DNA of 13,377 nt from Aalborgiella sp031422495 (GTDB lineage Bacteria; Pseudomonadota; Gammaproteobacteria; Burkholderiales; Burkholderiaceae_C). The notes beneath the pieces are model-generated. The model was not told where the DNA came from. It ran no database searches and saw only the letters and a list, made by a program, of their open reading frames with translations. The translations under genes were made by a program, and so were the position numbers. The DNA is taken from NCBI GenBank assembly GCA_031422495.1, contig JANPLX010000079.1, positions 1 to 13,377 on the forward strand, given 5' to 3'. Below, one piece after another: positions 7,375-13,377 of this stretch (position 1 is its first letter; the number at the start of each line of letters is the position of its first letter).

Positions 7375-8067
7375 ATGCTCAAATTCGCTCTGACACTCAC
7401 ATCACTCGTCAAATTCGCCATTGCTGCACTCGCCCTACTCACTGTGGCCCTGCTCAGCGCCTGCGGCACGCCTTATGCCACGGTAGCGAACCGCGCTGGC
7501 GAACCCGTCATGCTGCTCGGCTACGACCCCGTGGCCTACTTCACGGCAGGCGCTCCTACTAAGGGTAATGCGCAGTTCAAAACCAACTTGCCTTACCGCA
7601 CTTACTACTTTGCCAGCGCCGAAAACCAAGCGCTTTTTGCTACCAACCCCGCCAAATACGAGCCGCAATACGGCGGTTTTTGCGCCAGTGGCGCGGCTTT
7701 TGCCATCAAACTGGGCAGCGACCCCACCGCTTGGCAAATCTACAACGGGCGATTGTTCATTTTTGGCGATGTATTAGGCCAAGTCGCTTGGCAGGTAGAC
7801 CCTGCTTGGAATGTCGACCACGGTGACAAACTATGGCCCAGCATTGCCGCCAAAGGCTGGCGTGCCGCGTCGCTGCAAGCTTACGCTTTCAAAGTACCAC
7901 ACTACAAAACCGGCGCGCAAATCAAAGCCGAATACGAGCTGAAAAACCCAGGCAAGCCCTGGCCGAGCTATGACCCTGGCGGGATGGTGAAGAATTTATT
8001 CAGCAAACAGCCGGGTTGGCGGTCAGCTGAGGGGTTTGGCCAGCCGGCGCAGGGGTATCCAGATTAA
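7375..8067 (+). CDS. YHS domain-containing lipoprotein
   Basis: This 230-residue protein has a lipoprotein signal: a hydrophobic stretch from residue 12 ends in lipobox LLSAC with C30 as the likely lipidated cysteine. After processing it would be anchored to a membrane facing the periplasm. Residues about 49-155 form a YHS-like domain: GYDPVAYFTAG, then YYFASAENQALFATNPAKYEPQYGG and the cysteine-containing FCASGAAFA (C103), followed by the usual NGRLFIF strand. YHS domains are linked with metal binding, but here the biochemical role is unknown. Residues about 156-230 are an unassigned C-terminal extension rich in Pro, Gly and aromatics (HYKTGAQIKAEYELKNPGKP). AGGAGA at 7364-7369 gives good support for the ATG at 7375. 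The gene follows ugpQ in the same direction; whether it is co-transcribed is unclear. Its stop overlaps that of the opposite-strand gene at 8064-8067. Confidence 0.82.
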   Translation: MLKFALTLTSLVKFAIAALALLTVALLSACGTPYATVANRAGEPVMLLGYDPVAYFTAGAPTKGNAQFKTNLPYRTYYFASAENQALFATNPAKYEPQYGGFCASGAAFAIKLGSDPTAWQIYNGRLFIFGDVLGQVAWQVDPAWNVDHGDKLWPSIAAKGWRAASLQAYAFKVPHYKTGAQIKAEYELKNPGKPWPSYDPGGMVKNLFSKQPGWRSAEGFGQPAQGYPD

Positions 8068-8339
8068 ACTTTCCAACTCATGTACCACCATTGACAAAGC
8101 GCCGCGACCGCTACCAATGCGCCATACGTCGCCATCTTGCCGTCGGTGCTAAAAATGACCAATCCGGCGAACAAAACGGCTAATCCAGCCAAACTGGTAA
8201 TCAGCATTTGCGACTTTAGCGAACGTTTGACTGGCGTTTTGCGCCAGATCAGGCGGCTGAACAGGGGCACCATCACACCCAAGGCAATGGCTGGCAGGGC
8301 GAAGTTAAAAAGGTGGTTTAGTAGGTCGAAAAAACTCAT
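8064..8339 (-). CDS. Small integral membrane protein of unknown function (91 aa)
   Basis: The minus-strand frame beginning MSFFDLLNHLFNFALP encodes 91 residues with three likely helices at about 10-30, 43-63 and 69-88. A basic loop RLIWRKTPVKRSLKSQ (29-44) suggests that this segment faces the cytoplasm. The C-terminus is aromatic (CQWWYMSWKV). I recognise no domain. It starts 36 nt from the hemA start in the opposite direction and ends in a 4-nt overlap with the YHS lipoprotein gene. The composition is clearly that of a membrane protein and the frame fills the gap fully, so it is probably real. No clear Shine-Dalgarno is seen. The opposite-strand frame here (8137-8352) is low-quality and taken as a shadow. 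Confidence 0.7.
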   Translation of the reverse strand: MSFFDLLNHLFNFALPAIALGVMVPLFSRLIWRKTPVKRSLKSQMLITSLAGLAVLFAGLVIFSTDGKMATYGALVAVAALCQWWYMSWKV

Positions 8340-8363
8340 AAGCGGAGTTTAAAGGGAAAAATT

Positions 8364-8369
8364 TATAAT
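8364..8369 (+). promoter_or_regulatory. Candidate -10 element for hemA (possible leaderless transcript)
   Basis: A perfect TATAAT lies only 6 nt before the hemA ATG at 8376. With usual spacing, transcription would begin at or next to the start codon. The -35 region (around 8341-8346) has no good match to TTGACA, so the promoter may be weak or need an activator. The 36-nt divergent gap must also serve the minus-strand membrane protein gene. Confidence 0.45.
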
Positions 8370-8375
8370 ACTGAG

Positions 8376-9698
8376 ATGGCAGTTTGGGCATTAGGAATTA
8401 ATCACACCACCGCGCCGCTCGATTTACGCGGGCGGTTTGCGTTTGCGCTCGACCAAATTGAGCCGACTTTGCACCAAATACGGGCTGATTTGAGCCACCG
8501 CTTGGCATTACCCTCACATGCTGCACCACTTGAAGCAACACTGCTGTCAACCTGCAACCGGACCGAGATTTATGTCGCAAGCACAGCGACCACGTCGCAT
8601 TTGCAAGCGCAAATGCATTCAAACGCAACTTTGGACTGGATGGCGCACATAGGCGGTGTGTCAGCTGCAGATTTACGTGCGCATTCCTACACCCTACAAG
8701 ACGACATGGCCGCCCGACACGCCTTTCGCGTAGCCAGTGGCTTGGACAGCATGGTGTTGGGTGAGCCGCAGATTTTGGGGCAAATGAAAGACGCCGTGCG
8801 CGTGGCGGGAGATGCTGGCGCGCTCGGTGCGACACTGAACCAGCTGTTTCAACGCAGCTTTTCAGTCGCCAAAGAAGTGCGTAGCACGACGGAGATTGGT
8901 TCACACTCGATCAGCATGGCGGCGGCGGCCGTGCGATTGGCGGGTCAGTTGTTTGAAGATCTGTCGACAATCAAGGTTTTATTCGTCGGAGCCGGCGAAA
9001 TGATTGAGCTGTGCGCTACACATTTTGCAGCGAAACAGCCTAAATCTATGGCTATTGCCAATCGCACTTTAGAACGTGGCGACAAACTAGCTGCACGTTT
9101 TGGTGCCGAATCTGTGCGCTTGGCCGATTTGCCCAACCGCCTGCATGAGTTTGACGCCGTCATCAGCTGCACCGCCAGCACCTTGCCAATTATTGGCTTG
9201 GGTGCGGTCGAGCGGGCTTTGAAATTGCGCAAACACCGCCCGATGTTCATGGTCGATTTGGCTGTGCCTCGCGATATTGAGCAGGAAGTTAAAGCCTTGC
9301 AAGACGTCTATTTGTATACCGTAGACGACCTCGCTGGCGTGGTGCAAACCGGCCAAGCCAGTCGCCAAGCAGCGGTGGCTGAAGCGGAAACCATCATCAA
9401 CGCTGGGGTGCAAAGCTTTATGCACTGGCTGGACCAGCGTGACCCAACAACGGGCAGCGTTTCGTTGATTCAACAGCTCAACGCGCAGGCCGATGATTGG
9501 CGCGAAGCCGAACTAGGCCGCGCCCGCAAACTGCTGGCCAAAGGCGAGTCGGTCGATGCTGTACTGGAGGCCTTGAGCAAAGGTTTGACCCAAAAAATGC
9601 TACACGGCGCGTATGCAGAATTGCATGCAGGCGACGCTACAGCACGTGAGCATACGGCGCAAGTGGTGCAGAAGTTGTTTTTGCGTAAAGAGCGTTAG
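8376..9698 (+). CDS. hemA: Glutamyl-tRNA reductase HemA
   Basis: This 440-residue enzyme reduces glutamyl-tRNA(Glu) to glutamate-1-semialdehyde with NADPH, the first committed step of C5-route tetrapyrrole synthesis. The N-terminus MAVWALGINHTTAPLDLR matches the family start. The catalytic cysteine is C60 in LLSTCNRTEIY. The family signature GLDSMVLGEPQILGQMKDA spans 122-140, and the NADPH-binding Rossmann motif VLFVGAGEM lies at 201-209. The conserved MFMVDLAVPRDIE is near 290-302. The C-terminal region (about 335-440) is helical, consistent with the dimerisation domain. Length is in the normal range (E. coli 418). No Shine-Dalgarno is near the ATG; TATAAT lies 6 nt upstream. prfA follows after 115 nt, the same gene order as in E. 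coli and many proteobacteria. Confidence 0.96.
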   Translation: MAVWALGINHTTAPLDLRGRFAFALDQIEPTLHQIRADLSHRLALPSHAAPLEATLLSTCNRTEIYVASTATTSHLQAQMHSNATLDWMAHIGGVSAADLRAHSYTLQDDMAARHAFRVASGLDSMVLGEPQILGQMKDAVRVAGDAGALGATLNQLFQRSFSVAKEVRSTTEIGSHSISMAAAAVRLAGQLFEDLSTIKVLFVGAGEMIELCATHFAAKQPKSMAIANRTLERGDKLAARFGAESVRLADLPNRLHEFDAVISCTASTLPIIGLGAVERALKLRKHRPMFMVDLAVPRDIEQEVKALQDVYLYTVDDLAGVVQTGQASRQAAVAEAETIINAGVQSFMHWLDQRDPTTGSVSLIQQLNAQADDWREAELGRARKLLAKGESVDAVLEALSKGLTQKMLHGAYAELHAGDATAREHTAQVVQKLFLRKER

Positions 9699-9736
9699 CT
9701 GCGCTTAAAAGTTTTCCAAAACGGCATAGCCACGCC

Positions 9737-9798
9737 GTCATTCCCGCGCAGGCGGGAATCCATGACCCCGTATAGATTCCCGCCTTCGCGGGAATGAC
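9737..9798. repeat. REPIN / dRS3-like inverted pair between hemA and prfA
   Basis: Two 20-bp palindromes of the form ATTCCC-N8-GGGAAT occur at 9740-9759 and 9776-9795. Taken together, 9737-9760 and 9775-9798 are inverted copies of each other matching at 23 of 24 positions around a 14-nt spacer. Each half can form its own small hairpin, or the pair can form one long stem. The form matches the Neisseria dRS3 pattern and the GTCATTCCCGC-type REP sequences mobilised by RAYT transposases. An overlapping short stem ACGGC/GCCGT spans 9721-9738. The right arm ends 15 nt before the prfA ATG. It is non-autonomous, with no transposase in the window. Confidence 0.85.
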
Positions 9799-9813
9799 AG
9801 AATAAATAAATTC

Positions 9814-10932
9814 ATGAAACCCTTCTTAAGACAACAGCTAGAACGCTACCCTATCCGCCTCGGTGAACTCAACTTCTTCTTGCAGCAAGAAGGTATCACC
9901 AACGACATGAAAAAATATTTGGCGCTGAACAAAGAGCATGCTGAAGTCAGCCTTGTCACCGCTGAATTCTTGCAGTTTTTGAAGCGCGAAAAAGACTTTG
10001 CCGATGCTCGCGCCATGCTGGACGACAACAGCATGGCCGAGATGCACGACATGGCGAAAGAGGAAATCAAAGAGGCTGAGTCTGACTTAGCTCAGTTAGA
10101 AGACGACTTGCAGCGCATGCTCTTACCTAAAGACCCAGACGATGAGCGCAACGCGTTTGTGGAAATCCGCGCTGGCACGGGTGGCGATGAATCAGCTTTG
10201 TTTGCCGGAGATTTGATGCGTATGTACACCAAGTACGCCGAGCGCGTGGGCTTCAAAGTTGAGATCATGAGCGAATCTTTCGGCGAAGTCGGCGGCTACA
10301 AAGAGGTCGTACTGAAAATGTCAGGCTCCGTGATGCAGGGCGGTATCTCTACAGGCGCGTATGGAAAGTTGAAGTTTGAATCCGGTGGCCACCGCGTGCA
10401 GCGCGTGCCCGACACCGAGACGCAAGGCCGCATCCACACCAGTGCTTGCACCGTCGCGGTGATGCCTGAGCCAGACGAGGCGATTTTAATCACGCTGAAC
10501 CCCGCAGATTTACGCATTGACACCTACCGCGCAAGCGGAGCTGGTGGCCAGCACATCAACAAAACCGATTCTGCCGTACGCGTCACCCACCTGCCCACCG
10601 GCCTCGTGGCCGAATGCCAAGATGGCCGCAGCCAGCACAGCAACAAAGCGTCCGCCTTGAAAGTGCTGCAAGCCCGCCTGAATGAAAAAGACCGCGCCGA
10701 GCGCCACGCCAAAGAAGCCGCCACCCGCAAGGGACTGGTTGGCAGTGGCGACCGCAGCGACCGTATACGGACCTACAACTTTCCCCAAGGCCGACTGACC
10801 GAACACCGCATCAATCTGACCTTGTACAAACTGCAGTTTGTGATGATGGGTGAGATTGATGAAGTGATTGACGGGCTGCTGCTAGCTCGTAAAGCGGAGC
10901 AGTTAGAGGAACTGGAAGCTAGTGCAAACTAG
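9814..10932 (+). CDS. prfA: Peptide chain release factor 1 (RF1)
   Basis: This 372-residue protein reads UAA and UAG stop codons and triggers peptide release on the ribosome. The tripeptide anticodon PxT is P-D-T at 199-201 within HRVQRVPDTETQGRIHTSA, and the catalytic GGQ lies at 244-246 in SGAGGQHINKTDSAVR. LLPKDPDDERNAFVEIRAGTGGDESALFAGD (split over 103-133) is the hallmark domain 2 start. The end, SGDRSDRIRTYNFPQGR, is also typical. It is longer than E. coli RF1 (360), partly through about eight extra residues in SVMQGGISTGAYGKL (172-186), where E. coli has DGVYGRL. MKPFLRQQLERYP is a typical N-terminus; the leader is AT-rich with no Shine-Dalgarno and a REPIN sits 15 nt upstream. prmC does not follow. 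Confidence 0.96.
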   Translation: MKPFLRQQLERYPIRLGELNFFLQQEGITNDMKKYLALNKEHAEVSLVTAEFLQFLKREKDFADARAMLDDNSMAEMHDMAKEEIKEAESDLAQLEDDLQRMLLPKDPDDERNAFVEIRAGTGGDESALFAGDLMRMYTKYAERVGFKVEIMSESFGEVGGYKEVVLKMSGSVMQGGISTGAYGKLKFESGGHRVQRVPDTETQGRIHTSACTVAVMPEPDEAILITLNPADLRIDTYRASGAGGQHINKTDSAVRVTHLPTGLVAECQDGRSQHSNKASALKVLQARLNEKDRAERHAKEAATRKGLVGSGDRSDRIRTYNFPQGRLTEHRINLTLYKLQFVMMGEIDEVIDGLLLARKAEQLEELEASAN

Positions 10933-10950
10933 TTTTCCACCTTAAAATAA

Positions 10951-10995
10951 AAATAGCTGTAGGCGTTGTATCCAGAACCTAAACTGCTACTATTT
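10951..10995 (+). repeat. Possible diverged relative of the 63-nt repeat, in the prfA-dlh convergent gap
   Basis: The 74-nt gap between the two convergent stop codons contains AAATAGCTGTAGGC followed 15-20 nt later by GCTACTATTT. The start resembles the ATAGCTACTTAGGC core of the two 63-nt repeats, and the ends form an imperfect dyad (AAATAGC against GCTACTATTT). It could be a diverged member of the same family or a weak bidirectional terminator. Similarity is short and could be chance. Confidence 0.3.
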
Positions 10996-11006
10996 ATGCA
11001 GTAATA

Positions 11007-11915
11007 CTACCCCACTCCATTCGCCTTAAACCACTCCAGCGCCCGCTTAAACCCATCTTCCGCTGGCTCTTTGCGGTAGCTTGGGCGGTAGTCCGCATGG
11101 AAGGCATGCGGTGCGCCGTCATAGACAACAAATTCTGACTTTTTTGCTGCTGCGCTGCCAGTTGCCAAGGCTGCTTTCATTTTGTCAACTGACGCAACAG
11201 GGATGCCTGTATCTGCGCTGCCGTACAAACCGAGTACTGGGCCGCTGATGCTGCCCACCAAGTCAACCGGGTTGGTCGGCGACAACGGGTTTGGTGCGCC
11301 TTCCAAGCGACCATACCAAGCAACACCAGCTTTGACGTTTTTGCTGTACGCGGCATACATCCACGTGATGCGGCCACCCCAGCAGAAGCCGGTGATTGCC
11401 ACTTTGTTCGCGTCGCCACCGTTGGCAGCAGCCCATTTGACCATGCCATCCAAATCGGTCATGACTTGCGCGTCCGGCACTTTGCTGACGACCTCTTTGA
11501 TCAAATCGGCAATCACGTTATATTTGGTTGGGTCGCCTTGACGCGCAAACAACTCAGGCGCAATCGCTAAATAACCCATTTTGGCGAAACGTCTAGCGGT
11601 ATCGGCAATATATTCATGCACACCGAAGATTTCTTGGATCACTAAAATCACTGGCAAATTAGTTTTACCCGCAGGTGCAGCGAAGTAAGCTGGCACTTTG
11701 AAGCCGTTGACTTCAACCGTTATTTCGCCTGTTTTGAGGCCATCGGATGATGTTTTGACTGCGGTTTGCGCCATGATCTCGCCGGCTGCAGCGGTATAAC
11801 CCACACCAAGCGCTACTTTCAACGCGGTGCGGCGGGTGGCGGTGTGGCGCTCGCTTCTACTATCGACCAATGATTGAATATCGGTGACGTGATCCAGTGT
11901 TGTCTCGTTCAGCAT
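11007..11915 (-). CDS. Dienelactone hydrolase-family protein with Tat-like leader
   Basis: This 302-residue alpha/beta hydrolase has the DLH catalytic set: C178 in GFCWGG, D235 in YGSADTGIPV and H270 in DGAPHAFH, plus E95 in IQEIFGVHEYIAD, the residue that activates the cysteine in DLH. RLEGAPNPLSPTNPVDL is also typical. The N-terminal extension contains TATRRTALKVALGVGYTAAAGEIMAQ (split here: TATRRTALK at 25-33, then a weak hydrophobic stretch), which looks like a Tat leader ending near residue 50, so the enzyme may be periplasmic. Classical substrate is dienelactone from chloroaromatic breakdown, but many members act on other esters; the substrate here is unknown. The start is the ATG at 11913-11915, 6 nt after GGAG (11922-11925, minus strand). 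An in-frame TTG at 11927 overlaps the Shine-Dalgarno and is rejected. It is convergent with prfA. Confidence 0.88.
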   Translation of the reverse strand: MLNETTLDHVTDIQSLVDSRSERHTATRRTALKVALGVGYTAAAGEIMAQTAVKTSSDGLKTGEITVEVNGFKVPAYFAAPAGKTNLPVILVIQEIFGVHEYIADTARRFAKMGYLAIAPELFARQGDPTKYNVIADLIKEVVSKVPDAQVMTDLDGMVKWAAANGGDANKVAITGFCWGGRITWMYAAYSKNVKAGVAWYGRLEGAPNPLSPTNPVDLVGSISGPVLGLYGSADTGIPVASVDKMKAALATGSAAAKKSEFVVYDGAPHAFHADYRPSYRKEPAEDGFKRALEWFKANGVG

Positions 11916-11959
11916 AGTTTTCTCCAAAAGGGAATATTGACAAAAGTCTTAGCCATTAA

Positions 11960-11988
11960 AGTATACAAAAACTGAACAAATATTTCGA
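11960..11988 (-). promoter_or_regulatory. Candidate promoter of the dienelactone hydrolase gene
   Basis: On the minus strand TCGAAA (11983-11988) and TATACT (11960-11965) are separated by 17 bp. They match the sigma-70 -35 at 4 of 6 and -10 at 5 of 6 positions. Transcription would begin near 11953, about 38 nt before the ATG. A small dyad TTGCA-N7-TGCAA at 11989-12005 lies directly upstream and might be an operator. Confidence 0.4.
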
Positions 11989-12040
11989 TTGCACTTTAAT
12001 TGCAAGGTCTTTCAACAAAACTCACGATGACACGGAGTAG

Positions 12041-12775
12041 TTAACTGAAATTGAACAAAAGAGCCGCGAGTGGAATCAGAATTGAAGCCAAGAGCACTTG
12101 TATGGCCAATGCCAAACCTGCGTACGCGCCAGCTTCAGCGTTAACCTGCATGGCACGCGCTGCGCCTATGCCGTGTGCGGCTGTGCCCAGTGCAAAACCA
12201 CGTTGAATCCAGCCAAATTTGTCTGTCTTAATACCAAATAGATCGAAAATATACTTCCCACTGATAGCGCCTACCATACCCGTCAAAACAGCAAACACAG
12301 CAGCCAGTGCGGGGATGCCACCAATTTGCTGCGCTACCCCCATGGCTACGGGCGCGGTGACGGATTTGGGCACCATAGACAGCAACACGGTCAACGGCAA
12401 ACCAAACAGCTTGCCCAGCAAAAATGCACTGCCTACCGCAGCTGCGCCGCCTAAAAAAGCTGCAAAAAACAAGCCGCGCCATGCCAATAACAACGCCTCT
12501 TTGCGCTGCCACAAAGGCCAAGCCAAAGCAACCACTGCTGGCCCTAAAAGTACATGGATAAACTGTGCACCGGCAAAGTAAACCGGGTATTCAATATCCG
12601 TTGCGAGCAACACACTGGCAATGCACAAGACCGACCACAACACCGGATTGGCCCAAGGCGCGTGGTCTAATTTCACGTAAAGCGCATGTGCAAAAACGTA
12701 CACCACGACGGTAGCCGTCAGCCCAAACAACGGGCCAGAGGTGAGATAAACCCAAAGTTCAACAAAATCTAGCAT
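12041..12775 (-). CDS. lrgB: LrgB/CidB-family membrane protein
   Basis: This 244-residue polytopic membrane protein carries the LrgB motifs: FIHVLLGPAVVALAWPL at 72-88, VPKSVTAPVAMGVAQQIGG at 135-153 and the late GTAAHGIGAARA at 197-208. Seven or so hydrophobic helices are apparent. LrgB proteins pair with LrgA; the pair was first linked to control of murein hydrolases and lysis in Staphylococcus, and relatives transport pyruvate or glycolate (PftAB in Bacillus, PLGG1 in plants). The actual substrate here is not known. The gene begins 6 nt after the lrgA stop; its Shine-Dalgarno AAGGA overlaps the last lrgA codons, so the two are translated together. Length agrees with the family (about 230-245). 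CidB would be an equally valid name. Confidence 0.9.
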   Translation of the reverse strand: MLDFVELWVYLTSGPLFGLTATVVVYVFAHALYVKLDHAPWANPVLWSVLCIASVLLATDIEYPVYFAGAQFIHVLLGPAVVALAWPLWQRKEALLLAWRGLFFAAFLGGAAAVGSAFLLGKLFGLPLTVLLSMVPKSVTAPVAMGVAQQIGGIPALAAVFAVLTGMVGAISGKYIFDLFGIKTDKFGWIQRGFALGTAAHGIGAARAMQVNAEAGAYAGLALAIQVLLASILIPLAALLFNFS

Positions 12776-12781
12776 GGGTAT

Positions 12782-13204
12782 TTATCCTTTCTGACTTTGT
12801 TGCACTTCTTGCCGCTGTAGCCAACGCAATGCCAACGCCGTAACGGACAAGCCCACCCAAGTAGACAACACCACAACAGCGGCGATGCGCCAGCCAAAAT
12901 CATTGAAGATGCCCAAATGTGTCATCACCCCAACGCCCACGGGTACAAAAAGCAAAGACAGGTGGTTCAACAAAAACTCAGCGCAACCAGCCACCGCTAA
13001 GCGTGCGCTGGGCAACTTCAAGGCAAACAGCAAAAAAACCATGCCCAAAACCGGGCCAGGCACAGTTAAACCTAGCTGCTTCACGGCTACTTCACCCGCT
13101 GCTTGTAGCGCTAGCAGCCAAGCAAAGCCACGAAGCGCAAGTACCGCGGTTGAATGTGTGGCTATGACGGGCACCTGCTGCGGCGAATCTATAGGGTTAG
13201 ACAT
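12782..13204 (-). CDS. lrgA: LrgA/CidA-family holin-like membrane protein
   Basis: This 140-residue protein has four predicted helices, about 21-38, 46-64, 75-95 and 105-127. The family motif is VPGPVLGMVFLLFALK at 48-63, followed by HLSLLFVPVGVGVMTH at 81-96. A hydrophilic N-terminal tail (about 20 residues) and a charged C-terminal tail (RQEVQQSQKG) probably face the cytoplasm. It is the first gene of an lrgAB pair and is thought to work in one complex with LrgB. The start ATG at 13204 has only a weak AAGA ahead of it. No LytTR or LysR regulator gene, often found beside such pairs, is in the window. The upstream gap is divergent with a tautomerase gene. Confidence 0.88.
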   Translation of the reverse strand: MSNPIDSPQQVPVIATHSTAVLALRGFAWLLALQAAGEVAVKQLGLTVPGPVLGMVFLLFALKLPSARLAVAGCAEFLLNHLSLLFVPVGVGVMTHLGIFNDFGWRIAAVVVLSTWVGLSVTALALRWLQRQEVQQSQKG

Positions 13205-13208
13205 AATC

Positions 13209-13237
13209 TTGATTCTGACGGAAAATAAGCGTATATA
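13209..13237 (+). promoter_or_regulatory. Candidate sigma-70 promoter of the tautomerase gene
   Basis: TTGATT (13209-13214) and TATATA (13232-13237) are 17 bp apart and match the consensus boxes at 4 and 5 of 6 positions. Transcription would begin near 13244, about 32 nt before the ATG. TATATA reads the same on both strands, so the element may also serve lrgA on the minus strand. A direct repeat of TTTTTAAG lies between promoter and start codon (13246-13253 and 13260-13267). Confidence 0.45.
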
Positions 13238-13275
13238 AATAACTATTTTTAAGAACCTGTTTTTAAGGAACTCTC

Positions 13276-13377
13276 ATGCCAACTATCCGCGTAGAACTGC
13301 TCGAAGGCCGAACACCAGAGCAAAAAACTGCCTTGGTTAAAGCGCTCACTCAAGCCACTGTTGAGAGCCTAGGCTCG
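13276..13377 (+). CDS. 4-oxalocrotonate tautomerase-family protein (3' end outside window)
   Basis: Thirty-four codons are present before the window ends, beginning MPTIRVELLEGRTPEQK. After removal of Met the N-terminal proline is the catalytic base of 4-OT enzymes, and R11 (in LLEGR, counting Pro as 1) matches the conserved active-site arginine. The spacing from Pro to EGR matches the known enzyme. Full-length members are about 60-75 residues. Classical 4-OT isomerises 2-hydroxymuconate in meta-cleavage of aromatics, but many family members have other or unknown substrates. Start support: AAGGA at 13265-13269 sits 6 nt before the ATG. It is divergent from lrgA. Its neighbours do not form a degradation operon, so the pathway is not assigned. 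Confidence 0.88.
   Translation, partial: MPTIRVELLEGRTPEQKTALVKALTQATVESLGS

Noticed and set aside
8398..8904. A 168-codon minus-strand frame inside hemA
   Set aside because: It is wholly opposite a strongly conserved hemA and its translation has no family features.
9711..9738. Short stems after hemA as a rho-independent terminator
   Set aside because: The ACGGC/GCCGT stem is only 5 bp and is followed by the REPIN instead of a T run.
11916..11927. In-frame TTG upstream of the dienelactone hydrolase ATG
   Set aside because: Same situation: the TTG is part of TTGGAG, the ribosome binding site for the ATG at 11915.
1..13377. CRISPR, tRNA, prophage, toxin-antitoxin or defence genes
   Set aside because: No regularly spaced repeats, cloverleaf sequences, integrase or paired small toxin-like genes were seen; nearly all sequence is accounted for by housekeeping and transport genes.

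Overview
The window looks like ordinary chromosomal DNA from a betaproteobacterium of the order Burkholderiales, most likely a Comamonadaceae-type organism of only moderate GC. Evidence for this: the very long DUF3683-type FAD oxidoreductase, the hemA-prfA pair, a Ugp system in the order B-A-E-C-Q, a Tat-type dienelactone hydrolase, and intergenic ATTCCC-N8-GGGAAT palindromes, all of which I associate with that group. The assignment is by recognition only; no search was run. I see no tRNA, rRNA, CRISPR array, transposase gene or prophage gene.

Layout. Bases 1-2019 (minus) hold the N-terminal 673 codons of a large FAD-linked oxidoreductase that runs off the left edge. Divergent from it is a complete sn-glycerol-3-phosphate uptake operon (2237-7270, plus): ugpB (periplasmic binding protein), ugpA and ugpE (permeases), ugpC (ATPase) and ugpQ (glycerophosphodiesterase). 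Upstream of ugpB are three 11-bp-spaced repeats resembling a PhoB (Pho) box, which fits phosphate-starvation control. A long hairpin and a 63-nt repeat lie between ugpB and ugpA; a second copy of that repeat lies after ugpQ, just upstream of a YHS-domain lipoprotein gene (7375-8067). A small three-helix membrane protein (8064-8339, minus) overlaps the lipoprotein gene end to end and is head to head with hemA.

hemA (glutamyl-tRNA reductase) and prfA (release factor 1) follow on the plus strand, separated by a REPIN-like double palindrome. A perfect TATAAT sits 6 nt before the hemA start codon, suggesting a leaderless transcript. prmC, which often follows prfA, is not here. Instead three minus-strand genes follow: a dienelactone hydrolase-family protein with a Tat-like leader, then the lrgB and lrgA membrane pair. 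At the right edge a 4-oxalocrotonate tautomerase-type gene starts on the plus strand and is cut by the window end.

How they work together: UgpB captures glycerol-3-phosphate or glycerophosphodiesters in the periplasm, UgpAE with UgpC import them, and UgpQ hydrolyses diesters inside the cell to glycerol-3-phosphate. HemA and PrfA are housekeeping. I did not find a convincing new multi-gene system. The most interesting signals are intergenic: the Pho-like box, the paired 63-nt repeat, the ugpB-ugpA hairpin, the REPIN and the possible leaderless hemA start.
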